Assembly: GCA_017440805.1 (NCBI GenBank)
Contig: JAFSGN010000002.1
Location: 46,885-110,884 of the forward strand
Length of the DNA: 64,000 bases
Direction of reading: 5' to 3'
Source of the DNA: Clostridia bacterium
Lineage (GTDB): Bacteria > Bacillota > Clostridia > Oscillospirales > SIG627
Notes under the pieces: generated by a model
What the model was told of the DNA's origin: nothing
Seen by the model: the letters and a program-made list of their open reading frames with translations, nothing else
Databases searched by the model: none
Shown: positions 43,746-52,431 of the stretch, one piece after another
Position numbering within the stretch: the stretch's first letter is position 1
Layout of the letters: each line of letters opens with the position of its first letter
Made by a program: the position numbers and the translations under genes

Positions 43746-44810
43746 ATGGGATTAAGATTTAGAAAGAGCATTTCCTTGTGTAAGGGCGTTCGGTTGAACT
43801 TTAGTAAAAAAGGAGTAAGTCTTAGCTCTGGCATACCAGGTTTCCGTAAAACAATACATTCAAATGGCAGAGTAACAACGAGTATTGGTATTCCCGGAAC
43901 CGGTATTTACTATGTCGATACCAAAAATCCGTCCAAGAATAAAGATGAGAAAAAAAGCAGAGGCATTTTATCTGAATTGTTTGGTGAAAACAAAAACAGT
44001 GCAACTACAATTTACAACAATATATCTGCTAATAATAGCTCATCCTACGAGGACAATTCATACATTCCTGCTTCTCACACTCGATCGACACACGAAGTCC
44101 CTACCGCAAAATCTAGCTTTACTCCTGTTCCCGTGTCTGTTGATCCTCACAAAATAAAGGCAGATATTAAAGAAAGTGAGGGTATTGTTGGACAAACCCC
44201 TGTTATTAATGTTCCTAATACAACGCAGTTAGCGGAAACGCTGGAAGTTGAAACTGATCCTGCAGTTGTTATAGAAGAAAAGAATTCTAAAGAAATCACC
44301 TACGAGATAATCAATAGGATTTTTGAAAATTGTGATGCTGCAGTCGATTGGATTGATGTTATTTCTCATAAACTGCCAACATCCGATGAAATCAATGACG
44401 AAACGTGGGCGTATCTTCACAAGAAAGCTGTTAAAGTTTTTGAAGGGGATATTGATACATACTTAGAGATAATTCGTACAGTAAATCCATACGATGATTT
44501 GCTTGATTACGCCGAAAACTTTGAGTTTGGAACAGATGACCCATCTGTGATGGAAATTGAATTTTCTATTATAGATACAAACACGGCTACCTTAACAAAA
44601 AATGTATTTGAAGATTACTACTCTGCTATTACGATTCGTGCCGCACGAGATACTTTTGCTCTTCTACCCGTTGAAAAGACAATAGTTCATGTCGTACATA
44701 AAGGAAAGGAAATAGTTAACGCTTCGTTTTGCAGAGAAAAAATTCACGAGCTTGATGTGGTTAACCTGGATGCTTCAGACTTAGTTAAGCAAGTTGCAGT
44801 ATTATTTTAA
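43746..44810 (+). CDS. DUF4236 domain protein
   Basis: 354 residues, GAGGTGATAGA upstream. N terminus LRFRKSISLCKGVRLNFSKK and then SIGIPGTGIYYVD are the DUF4236 signature, a short basic domain of unknown function often found in phage- and plasmid-encoded or conflict-related proteins. Residues 60-165 are low-complexity and probably disordered; the C-terminal 180 residues (ITYEIINRIFENCDAAVDWI, DTNTATLTKNVFEDYYSAIT) form an unidentified domain. Last gene of the array; a hairpin at 44947 may terminate transcription. Confidence 0.78.
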   Translation: MGLRFRKSISLCKGVRLNFSKKGVSLSSGIPGFRKTIHSNGRVTTSIGIPGTGIYYVDTKNPSKNKDEKKSRGILSELFGENKNSATTIYNNISANNSSSYEDNSYIPASHTRSTHEVPTAKSSFTPVPVSVDPHKIKADIKESEGIVGQTPVINVPNTTQLAETLEVETDPAVVIEEKNSKEITYEIINRIFENCDAAVDWIDVISHKLPTSDEINDETWAYLHKKAVKVFEGDIDTYLEIIRTVNPYDDLLDYAENFEFGTDDPSVMEIEFSIIDTNTATLTKNVFEDYYSAITIRAARDTFALLPVEKTIVHVVHKGKEIVNASFCREKIHELDVVNLDASDLVKQVAVLF

Positions 44811-44886
44811 TCAAGAAAGTTTGCTTAAAATTTTATTTAGTTCGATTAAAAAAGAAAAACACAAGGTTAGGAGAGAGATACATATA

Positions 44887-44925
44887 GTGAACCCAATTGC
44901 AGATGTTGATGACTTAATATTTTAA
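44887..44925 (+). other. Possible 12-codon ORF with good ribosome site
   Basis: GTG start followed by NPIADVDDLIF and TAA; TTAGGAGAGAG lies about 8 bases upstream. It may be a real leader-like peptide or a remnant of a deleted gene. The remainder of 44811-45272 shows only the hairpin at 44947 and AT-rich sequence. Confidence 0.3.
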
Positions 44926-44946
44926 ACTCGAGTTATATTAAATGAG

Positions 44947-44979
44947 CAAAGCCACAGGCAAAATTTGCCTGCGGCTTTG
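44947..44979 (+). terminator. Hairpin at the end of the Hsp70/AAA-protease array
   Basis: CAAAGCCACAGGCAAA (44947-44962) pairs with TTTGCCTGCGGCTTTG (44964-44979) with one mismatch. No long T-run follows. The inner TTTGCCTGCGGC equals the hairpin core of the 38-39 bp tandem repeats. Confidence 0.6.
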
Positions 44980-45272
44980 TGATTGTGAATATTCCTTAGT
45001 TTGAAATCGTTAATTCATCTTATTCGGTAGTTTCAATGTGGTAATTGAGGTTACATAAAAATATCACAAATCTTTTAAATTGAATGTTATTGTTAATTTA
45101 CATTTAAAAATATAATAATAAAAAGTCTGGAATAATTGGAAACTTTTTGTCATATAATATATAGTAGTGCTATCAGTGTGGCGAGATGACATACAAAACA
45201 GTTTTCTAAAGTTAGGTTGATATCTTGGAAAGCTAAATCAACCAGTTGGGGCAGGACCAACATAGCATTACA

Positions 45273-48245
45273 TTATTTTAACAAATCAATTCTCTTGAAC
45301 GATTTTCCAAAATACTTTCTTGCAACACTTTCAACATTTCCAACAATTTTTAGATTTTTATTATATAGAAAATGCTTGTGAACAATTCGTGCAATCATAG
45401 ATTTTACCAATGTGATATCAGTTTTGTCAAAAAGAGCATTAGCTTCCTTGGTAAAAGCATTGAAATCTCCTAGATTTTCAAGCATCATAATGTGCTGTAT
45501 TTTTTGATTTGTGTTTTGTATCTCGTGTAAATTCAAAATGTCAATTGTTTTGCCAGTTACAGATAATCTAGCACAATTGTTATAAAGGTTAAGTAAATAT
45601 GTTTCTGCGCTTTTTATAATTGCTTCTCTAATCTTTCCTTCTGTTATGCTTTTATTATGAGTTTTAAAGAATTCCTCAAGTGCGCTCACTATTTCTTCAA
45701 AATGCTCATCTATATCCCTAAGCATTTTAAAAGCAATTTTATTGGGGAATATGTATATATCTGCAGCCAATCCGATTTTATCTACACCTTTTAACCTATG
45801 GTTAAACCCAGGCAGTATTTTACAAACAAGTTCTGTAAATCTTAATGCTTGTCCAATTTTATATTCTTCTGATTCAACATCTGATTTGTCATAGTCATAC
45901 AATGATGCTCTTTCAATGGCATCATTTTTTGTTACTTGTTTTTCATATTTATCTTTCCTTTCATCTTTTTCTTTCCTATCCGTTGTTGTAGGAAGTTCCG
46001 GCATTTCAGGGCAAGCAGATTTTAAAATAAATCCTATACTTTTATTATCTATATCAAGTTCTGGCCAATCTTTCATATATTCTTCAGCTTTAGATTTTAT
46101 AAATCTAAGTATGTTTATATTGCTTGTTATATAAGACAAAAATAGGAGTATATCACCATTTATATTAAAGCATATGTTGGTAGAAATGGTTTCTAATTCG
46201 CCTGCATCTTCTCCATTATTGTATCTGGAGTTTAAACTTTTTGCAACAAAATATGCTAAATAATTATTGTTATAGAAATAGTAAGCATTGTCTTCTTCTA
46301 TTAATACTTTAGCATTTAACATGACTTCAATGAATTTTTGGAAGCTGACTTTCATTATGTTTTCTTTGTTGTAATTGTCTACAATTTCAGAGAGCTCGGT
46401 TGTCGATAAAGGATATTTTTCTTTAAAATGTACAACATAAGCTACATCTTCAAGTAAAACACAATATTCATCTACAGTTTCTTCTGATGCGAATCTTCTA
46501 ATGCTATTAACCAAATTGTTTTCAAACACTCTTCCGAAAACATTTCTGTTCGAATTGGTTGCCATTTCTGCATCACGAATGCAATACTCAACATACATAT
46601 TAATGAACTTAGGACTAAGACTAAACAACTTTATTTGATCCGTAATAAATGTATTTATATTTTCGGCTTCCTTGTCACTGTCTTCATAGGTGGCATTGTA
46701 AGTTTTTATTAGTCCTTTTATTAATTCAAGACGTTTTGTAGAATAAAATGGGAGAAGTCTCATTTTACATATTTGTTTTGTATCGCCAAGTTCTTCTTTT
46801 ACAATTTCAACCATATCAATTTTCCATTTTGGCTCAACGACACTAACAACATGGCCGAAATTTGAACATAAATATTCTTCTAAAGGTTTCAAATATTTTG
46901 GCTTAATTCTGTTTAGATCATCTAATAGGATTACTTTTTTGGATTTGTCAATTTGCAAAAACTTTTCATACGAAATGGGTTTGCTACCATATTGCTCTTC
47001 AAATGCTGATTTTATCGCTCGTTCCGGATTCTTTCCAATTATGTTCCCTTGATTTAGGTATAATGGAACATAATTGCCAATCAATTCTCTATACGTTCGG
47101 TAAAGCAAACAAGACTTCCCACTTGATTCTTCTGCTTCAATTATGATTTGTTGATATCTTCCGATTCTTTCTAAAAATTCATCAAAATCTTTTATTTCAG
47201 TATATTTTTCTTGATTTATTATTTCTATGCCCGGAAAAACAAAGTATTTATCAAAACTACATCGGTTTTTGTCAAAAGAAATGCTATCAATGTATTCTGT
47301 AGATGGCTCCATTAAATACTGAGTATTTTTTTCTTTCTCTATAAAAAAATTTTGCGAAGACATTTGTCTAAATAAGCTTGATTGATCATCCCAGTCCCAA
47401 AGTATGCTGTTCACAATATTAGTATCTAAGTCTACAAGTAAAGTAGTAAAAGATATTTTTTTATTCTTAAAATCTATTCCTCTGGCAATAGATTTTATCA
47501 AATGATTCTCTGATTGATATACACACGATAAGTCATCGACATGTTCGTGCCCATATAAAAACAAATCTGTATTTGCATAAAGTTGTTTTTTTAAGTTGTT
47601 GGAAGCTTCCCAATTAAACCATTCAGGTCCCCTATGAGAAACAGTTATTACGAGATCAACATCTTGTTTTCTTGAGAGTTTATTAATTTCTTCCTCCGGA
47701 AGCATATGTAATCCTTTATCATCGTCTCCAAATTCATCATTACATGTTGAAAACATTTCACTATTAACGAGATTAATTTGAATCTTTTTACCGAACATAT
47801 CATATGTTTTTACATCAATTAAACGATTGTATTGAAAACAATGGTATTTTTCTACATAATCATAGAAATTACTAAACTTTTTCAACTCGTCTACAATAAT
47901 GGACTCAGAAACTGAACTTGAAAGAAGTTTGACTATATCACTACGGTTTCTTTTTTCTCCATTAAAATCGACATCATGATTACCTGGAACAACCAATGTA
48001 TTAACTGGATATGTTGATTGGTACTTATCAGATATCATTCTCCAAAGTTTTCCAAGGTATAGTGATGCTTTTTTATATTCATTTTCTTGTCCAGAATAAG
48101 CTAAATCACCACTAAACACTATAAAACATTTATCAAAATCATCAATTGCGTTTAATGCTTGAACTTGTGCAGTTATTATTTTATCCTCAATATATGTCTT
48201 ATCTTTTAAATGTGCATCACTCAAATGAATAATTAATGTTTTCAT
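45273..48245 (-). CDS. Metallophosphoesterase fused to a P-loop NTPase (STAND-like), candidate defence protein
   Basis: 990 residues, AAGGAGG upstream. Residues 1-260 are a calcineurin-like metallophosphoesterase with all metal motifs: LSDAHL, FSGDLAYSG, GNHDVDF, VSHRG and YGHEHVD. A P-loop follows at about 370-378 (AEESSGKS, with the first glycine of the usual GxxxxGK lost) and a Walker B KVILLDDLNRI, then some 500 helical residues as in STAND/NACHT-like signalling ATPases. In such proteins the N-terminal enzyme is an effector released on sensing a trigger. Its location beside recombinases supports a phage-defence role (inference). The nucleotide or nucleic acid it would cleave is unknown. 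Confidence 0.78.
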   Translation of the reverse strand: MKTLIIHLSDAHLKDKTYIEDKIITAQVQALNAIDDFDKCFIVFSGDLAYSGQENEYKKASLYLGKLWRMISDKYQSTYPVNTLVVPGNHDVDFNGEKRNRSDIVKLLSSSVSESIIVDELKKFSNFYDYVEKYHCFQYNRLIDVKTYDMFGKKIQINLVNSEMFSTCNDEFGDDDKGLHMLPEEEINKLSRKQDVDLVITVSHRGPEWFNWEASNNLKKQLYANTDLFLYGHEHVDDLSCVYQSENHLIKSIARGIDFKNKKISFTTLLVDLDTNIVNSILWDWDDQSSLFRQMSSQNFFIEKEKNTQYLMEPSTEYIDSISFDKNRCSFDKYFVFPGIEIINQEKYTEIKDFDEFLERIGRYQQIIIEAEESSGKSCLLYRTYRELIGNYVPLYLNQGNIIGKNPERAIKSAFEEQYGSKPISYEKFLQIDKSKKVILLDDLNRIKPKYLKPLEEYLCSNFGHVVSVVEPKWKIDMVEIVKEELGDTKQICKMRLLPFYSTKRLELIKGLIKTYNATYEDSDKEAENINTFITDQIKLFSLSPKFINMYVEYCIRDAEMATNSNRNVFGRVFENNLVNSIRRFASEETVDEYCVLLEDVAYVVHFKEKYPLSTTELSEIVDNYNKENIMKVSFQKFIEVMLNAKVLIEEDNAYYFYNNNYLAYFVAKSLNSRYNNGEDAGELETISTNICFNINGDILLFLSYITSNINILRFIKSKAEEYMKDWPELDIDNKSIGFILKSACPEMPELPTTTDRKEKDERKDKYEKQVTKNDAIERASLYDYDKSDVESEEYKIGQALRFTELVCKILPGFNHRLKGVDKIGLAADIYIFPNKIAFKMLRDIDEHFEEIVSALEEFFKTHNKSITEGKIREAIIKSAETYLLNLYNNCARLSVTGKTIDILNLHEIQNTNQKIQHIMMLENLGDFNAFTKEANALFDKTDITLVKSMIARIVHKHFLYNKNLKIVGNVESVARKYFGKSFKRIDLLK

Positions 48246-48324
48246 ATTATATTCCTCCTTGATTTTACTATATTATTATTGCAATTTTAAGGTAGTATAA
48301 GTTTGTGTCTTTTTCTCTTACGCC

Positions 48325-49692
48325 TTATTGATATATACCCATCAACCCGTCCGCAAGATCCTTTGCCACAAACGGAACAAAGTAAAACGGAATTGTAAGA
48401 AGCTTCTGCTCGGGATTGTAGCCATAATTGTTTTTGGAAATCTTAATGACATATTCAAACTTGTTATGATTTGAAAATTTCTCAAGAGAATTGAGTGTAC
48501 CTCTGCCTTTTTTAACATCTATCGGGTAAAGCTTGTTATCCGATTCAATAATAAATTCAAGCTCTGCAGAAGCCTTGCCGCGCCAGTAGAACAATTTGTG
48601 CTCCTTTGCAATCAGCTCGTTAGCCACAAAGTTTTCAAAGAAAATACCAGACAAAGTGTTTTCTCTTTCATTGGATACAAAAGACGCTGCATTGATACCG
48701 CTTTGGTATGAAAACATACCAATGTCGCCTAAGAACAAACGGAAGTTACTTTCGTTATCCGGCATAAGAGGAGTGGTAATGTGTTCTTTTAACTGGAACG
48801 ATTGATTAACAACATGCGCCAATGTAAGCCACTGAATAGATGTTGCAAAATCTCTTGTCTTGCCCTTTTCCTCGATAAGTCCTGGGGAAAAGTTCTTTGA
48901 CTCCTTATTAAGTTCTCTGTAAATGTTTTGGAACAATATTCTTGAACGCAAGACTGCTTCCTGACTTGCCTGATACAGTTCCATATCAGCAAGATAGTTG
49001 TCGTACAGTACCTTGAGTATTTCTCTCGCCTCAAGAAGATTATCTCCATCCACATATGCTTCAACTGCTTCGGGCATACCGCCCACAAGCAGATATTTGT
49101 ATACCTGTTCCATTGCAAGTTCGTGAATCTGATTGTCAAGAGGCTCTTTTCTGTCATAGGCTTTCTTTACAGCATTATACAACATTTTGTTGCTATTCAT
49201 AAGAAATTCGTCAAATGTCATAGGGTAAACTGTCATCTGATTTATTTTTCCAACAGGGAACAAGAACTTTTCGTTATCCTTTGAACCACGCTTATGAGTT
49301 TCTCTTTGCAACTTTATACGCACCATTGAACCAGTAGCAATAACAGGAATATCTCTAAGATCTTGACAGAAATATTTAAGAGCAGATATGATATTAGGGC
49401 ACTCCTGTACTTCATCAAATATCAATAAAGTGTTTTCGTCAATCTGTTTTCCCTTACGCAAAGAAATATATTCAACAATCTTTTCTGCATTTGCAGTTCC
49501 CAAGCAAAACTCACGAATTTCATCTTCAATTTTGCAGTCAACATATATATACTTGTTTTTGTAGTAGTTTTCCGCAAACAGTTCCTTTATAAGATAAGTT
49601 TTGCCGACCTGTCTTGCTCCCCATACTATTAAAGGTTTTTTGCGTTTATTGTTGTTCCAATCTATGAGATTTTGCAAAGCAATTCGTTCCAT
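48325..49692 (-). CDS. AAA ATPase with DUF4143 domain (fourth copy)
   Basis: 455 residues, GGAGG upstream of ATG. Walker A GARQVGKT at 25-32, Walker B TLLIFDEVQEC, IPVIATGSMVRI and a C-terminal nuclease-like KASAELEFIIESDNKLYPID-type segment (KASAELEFIIESDNKLYPI). It belongs to the GARQVGKT branch, distinct from the GIRRCGK branch of the three other copies in this window. Monocistronic, with its own promoter at 49723-49751. Confidence 0.85.
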   Translation of the reverse strand: MERIALQNLIDWNNNKRKKPLIVWGARQVGKTYLIKELFAENYYKNKYIYVDCKIEDEIREFCLGTANAEKIVEYISLRKGKQIDENTLLIFDEVQECPNIISALKYFCQDLRDIPVIATGSMVRIKLQRETHKRGSKDNEKFLFPVGKINQMTVYPMTFDEFLMNSNKMLYNAVKKAYDRKEPLDNQIHELAMEQVYKYLLVGGMPEAVEAYVDGDNLLEAREILKVLYDNYLADMELYQASQEAVLRSRILFQNIYRELNKESKNFSPGLIEEKGKTRDFATSIQWLTLAHVVNQSFQLKEHITTPLMPDNESNFRLFLGDIGMFSYQSGINAASFVSNERENTLSGIFFENFVANELIAKEHKLFYWRGKASAELEFIIESDNKLYPIDVKKGRGTLNSLEKFSNHNKFEYVIKISKNNYGYNPEQKLLTIPFYFVPFVAKDLADGLMGIYQ

Positions 49693-49722
49693 AATAAACC
49701 TCCAGCCATTGATTGTGTGTAT

Positions 49723-49778
49723 ATTGTATCATAACTTGCACCTTTTTGCAATAGTTTTTAAAAGTTTTTTGCACCTTT
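49723..49778 (-). promoter_or_regulatory. Promoter and repeated operator-like word upstream of the DUF4143 gene
   Basis: Minus strand: TTGCAA (49746-49751), 17 bases, TACAAT (49723-49728). The word AAAGGTGCAA (minus strand) occurs twice, at 49736-49745 within the spacer and 49769-49778 upstream, a pattern suited to a regulator. Confidence 0.6.
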
Positions 49779-49902
49779 CACAAGGTTATATATACTATTA
49801 TTCTCACTTTTAATTAGAAATAACCTTTGCATAACTTGTACAAATACTCATTTTCACAAGAATTTAATAAAATTTTATCACTTGCTTTTTTAACTCCTGC
49901 CA

Positions 49903-50040
49903 TTGCAGAAATGATTTTTCTATGATAAAATGACATCGTAAACATGGTAAGCAGTTAAAATGGTAAGCAGTTAAGCAGGTATTGGTATGTATCATCCTTA
50001 GGATAGGTGTGTGCATTCATGCCTGCTTGTTATTTTTTTT
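49903..50040 (+). ncRNA. GGTAAGCAGTTAA unit 1: promoter, doubled motif, terminator
   Basis: Promoter TTGCAG (49903-49908), 17 bases, TAAAAT (49926-49931). The 13-mer GGTAAGCAGTTAA lies at 49946-49958 and 49962-49974. AAGCAGG (49973-49979) pairs with CCTGCTT (50022-50028), followed by TATTTTTTTT, a convincing terminator. Expected transcript about 100 bases with no ORF. Confidence 0.65.
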
Positions 50041-50149
50041 GAAGGAAAACAAAACAATTATCGGAGTACTGGGTTACATATTAACTTGCATAATCACACA
50101 TTATCTTAAAATATTTTCTGAAAAATACCCCTAAATTTTTCTCCTGGTC

Positions 50150-50292
50150 TTGTAAGGCGAAAAATAATATGGTAAACTATGTGTGTAAAAATGGTAAGCA
50201 GTTAAAACGGTAAGCAGTTAAGCAGGTATTGGCATATGCCTTTCATTAGGATAGGTATGTGCATTTATACTTGCTTTTTCTCATTTTTTACG
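50150..50292 (+). ncRNA. GGTAAGCAGTTAA unit 2: promoter, doubled motif, terminator
   Basis: TTGTAA (50150-50155), 17 bases, TAAACT (50173-50178). The 13-mer occurs at 50193-50205 and 50209-50221. AAGCAGGTAT (50220-50229) pairs with ATACTTGCTT (50267-50276), followed by T-rich sequence. The interior TTAGGATAGGT(A/G)TGTGCATT is shared with unit 1. Confidence 0.65.
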
Positions 50293-50335
50293 GAAAACAA
50301 ACTTTTTTTGCAGAACAAAATATTTATACCTTCTA

Positions 50336-50585
50336 TTTTAGCTCCACCCCTACCAATTAGGATTTACATATGCTAAAATAGCATTGTAAAAATGGTAAGC
50401 AGTTTGGTTCGAACGGTCTTTGACCTAATAGAATCGGTAAGCAGTTAAGATGGTTTTTAAGGGTAACAAATTTACTCACAAAGCCGTCGGGGTTTTTGTG
50501 AAACCTTGTAAGAAAACGAGAGTACACAGAAGCTTTTTCGACGGGAGAACTATGCCCAAATGCCTTTTTTAAGGCGTTCGGCACA
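50336..50585 (+). ncRNA. GGTAAGCAGTTAA unit 3, second class
   Basis: -10 TAAAAT at 50374-50379 within a block (TTTAGCTCCACC... GGATTTACATATG) shared with unit 4. The motif occurs at 50394-50404 (as GGTAAGCAGTT) and 50436-50448, here 42 bases apart because of an insert containing GGTTCGAAC. Downstream GGGTAACAAAT, then GACGGGAGAACTATGCC and a stem AAATGCC/GGCGTT near 50560-50582. Confidence 0.55.
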
Positions 50586-50651
50586 ACAAATTATTATTAA
50601 TAAAAACAAACTATTTTTCACAACAAAAAATATTTTGAAATTTAAGTTTTA

Positions 50652-50835
50652 ATTTAGCGCCACCTCTACCCAAGAGGATTTACATATGTTATAATAGCAT
50701 TGTAAAAATGGTAAGCAGTTAAAACGGTAAGCAGTTAAAGTATTTTTCAGGGTAACAAATATTACTCGGAAACGTCATTATTTTGACGGAAGAACTATGC
50801 CTAATGCTTCTCTTTGAGAGCGTTGGGGGTACAAA
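50652..50835 (+). ncRNA. GGTAAGCAGTTAA unit 4, second class
   Basis: -10 TATAAT at 50690-50695, same upstream block as unit 3. The 13-mer occurs at 50710-50722 and 50726-50738. Then GGGTAACAAAT, GACGGAAGAACTATGCC and the hairpin CCTAATGCTTCTC/GAGAGCGTTGGG. In all four units the first motif begins exactly 15 bases after the -10. Confidence 0.58.
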
Positions 50836-50838
50836 ATG

Positions 50839-50977
50839 AAGACTGCTAGATGCAGTCTTGGAGTGATAAAGCTACGGGATATTTATGCCCTGAAGCTTTA
50901 TCTAAAAACTAAATATTACTGGAACAAAAAGAATGTAGGTTTAGCCTTAATTGGCTTCTTTCTGCATTCTTTTTTTA
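50839..50977 (+). other. Structured region ending in a terminator, upstream of the tyrosine recombinase
   Basis: Three successive hairpins: AAGACTGC/GCAGTCTT (50839-50846, 50852-50859); GATAAAGCT/AGCTTTATC (50865-50873, 50894-50902); and AAAAAGAATGTAG/CTGCATTCTTTTT (50926-50938, 50962-50974), the last followed by T residues and acting as a probable terminator. Confidence 0.6.
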
Positions 50978-51017
50978 TCTAAATACATAGTGGAAACCAA
51001 AACATTTGAAGAGTTCT

Positions 51018-51483
51018 ATCGGCACATCCAGCCCTGCTCGGCAGGAATGTGTACGGACAAAATTTACGGAACAACGAAAATGAAATGTGCAAGCTTTTAA
51101 CGGTTTTCCTTGCACAGACAAAGCAAGTATTCGGTTGCTTTGTTACCTAAAAATCCAGGATGTGAGCAGACATCCGGACACAGTAGCGGCTGTGAAAATA
51201 TATTCATATGTCACCGCTTATGACATATTTCAGCATCGGCACATATTGCACCTGAGTTTAGCAGGTTGATGCTACCGCAGGACTTTTATGGTCCAAATCG
51301 AATAATTGCGGTAATATTACTAACCGGGTAATAAACCTCATACTTTATGGAGACAGAGATTAGAAAAGCACTCGAAAGTGCCGTAAATACTCGGTTTCCC
51401 ATAAAGTCAAACAAGGAAATACAGAGGTAACAGATACAAAAACTCAGTGCCATAGCTATGCCCTTGCGAAAGAAAGGTTAAAA
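51018..51483 (+). other. Hairpin-dense leader of the tyrosine recombinase gene
   Basis: No ORF that I would defend, but at least six stems: CCTGC/GCAGG inside CACAT/ATGTG (51023-51051); TGTGCAAG/CTTGCACA (51086-51093, 51109-51116); ACAAAGCAA/TTGCTTTGT (51118-51126, 51135-51143); GGATGT/ACATCC (51158-51163, 51170-51175); ATGTCA/TGACAT near 51209-51227; GCACT/AGTGC near 51368-51381. This looks like a folded leader RNA or protein-binding region of the mobile element. Confidence 0.5.
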
Positions 51484-52350
51484 ATGAAAACAAACATATA
51501 CAAAAATTTAGAAGTTCAGTACAATAAGTTGTTCCGCCACCTGAAAGTTGGAAGCTTCAAGACAAGAGAACGCTATGGCAAAGCATTCAAACGCTTTATG
51601 GTATTTTTAGCACGAGAGTACCATTTGCAAAAGCTTTGCAACATTTCAGAAAAGCATATACTTGCTTACGTTTCGTATATGCAAAAGAAAGGCTTGTCGG
51701 CTTCGACGATTAAGACCGAGCTTGCCGCCATTCGCTTCTTCCACGACAATATGCCGTACACAAGATGCGAACTGCCAACTAATGAGGACTTGGACTTAAA
51801 GAAACGTTCCTTTGGTGGTGTGGATAGAACCTGGACTACTCCGGAATTTAACCATATGCTCATTGCCGCAATTGATAACAAAGATTATCAGGCGATTCTG
51901 TGTCTTGCACGATATGCAGGACTTCGCTTGGAGGAATGTTTTCGCATTGACACCAACGATGCAAAAAACGCCCTTGATTCAGGCAAGCTGCTTGTCAAGG
52001 GCAAGGGCGGACTTTGGAGATATGTACCTATCAATGAATCTATCAGAATTACATTTCGTGATATGTTGAAGATTACTCCACTTGGAGAAAAACTGTTTGT
52101 GCGACCTTATGACAAAACGCATCTTGCGATGAAAAGACTACAGTGCTTTATTGCATATCATCGAAAGAGATTTACCGAGAATACTATAACTTTTCACGGA
52201 CTAAGACATACTTTTGCTCACGAGCAGTACAACAAGTTTATTGAACAAGGATACTCTGATTTTGTTGCTCGTAAAAAAGTGTCTGAGTTGCTCGGACATC
52301 ATCGAGATGATGTAACGAGAATCTATTTGTCGGGCGGTGATGATGTATGA
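51484..52350 (+). CDS. Tyrosine recombinase/integrase
   Basis: 288 residues. An N-terminal SAM-like core-binding domain (RERYGKAFKRFMVFLAREYH) is followed by the catalytic domain with the residues expected: Arg148 (ARYAGLRLEE), Lys173 (LVKGKGG), His238-x-x-Arg241 (HGLRHT), His at 272-273 (LLGHH) and the nucleophile Tyr281 (TRIYLSG). AAGAAAGG lies upstream of the ATG. It is followed by a 45-residue protein gene and a large serine recombinase gene in the same orientation, so the three probably form one mobile module. The att sites were not found. Confidence 0.9.
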   Translation: MKTNIYKNLEVQYNKLFRHLKVGSFKTRERYGKAFKRFMVFLAREYHLQKLCNISEKHILAYVSYMQKKGLSASTIKTELAAIRFFHDNMPYTRCELPTNEDLDLKKRSFGGVDRTWTTPEFNHMLIAAIDNKDYQAILCLARYAGLRLEECFRIDTNDAKNALDSGKLLVKGKGGLWRYVPINESIRITFRDMLKITPLGEKLFVRPYDKTHLAMKRLQCFIAYHRKRFTENTITFHGLRHTFAHEQYNKFIEQGYSDFVARKKVSELLGHHRDDVTRIYLSGGDDV

Positions 52351-52431
52351 CAAAATATCTCCATCTCACAGTTTCAAACAGAATAATCTACCAAAAAACA
52401 AGCAAGAATAAAAAGCGGAAGGAGATTGCCT

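Noticed and set aside
50400..50430. tRNA-like T-loop GGTTCGAAC in non-coding unit 3
   Set aside because: No acceptor stem, anticodon arm or CCA-adjacent pairing could be built around it.
51087..51269. 60-codon ORF in the hairpin-rich leader
   Set aside because: No ribosome site, and its sequence is dominated by the stems of the structured region.
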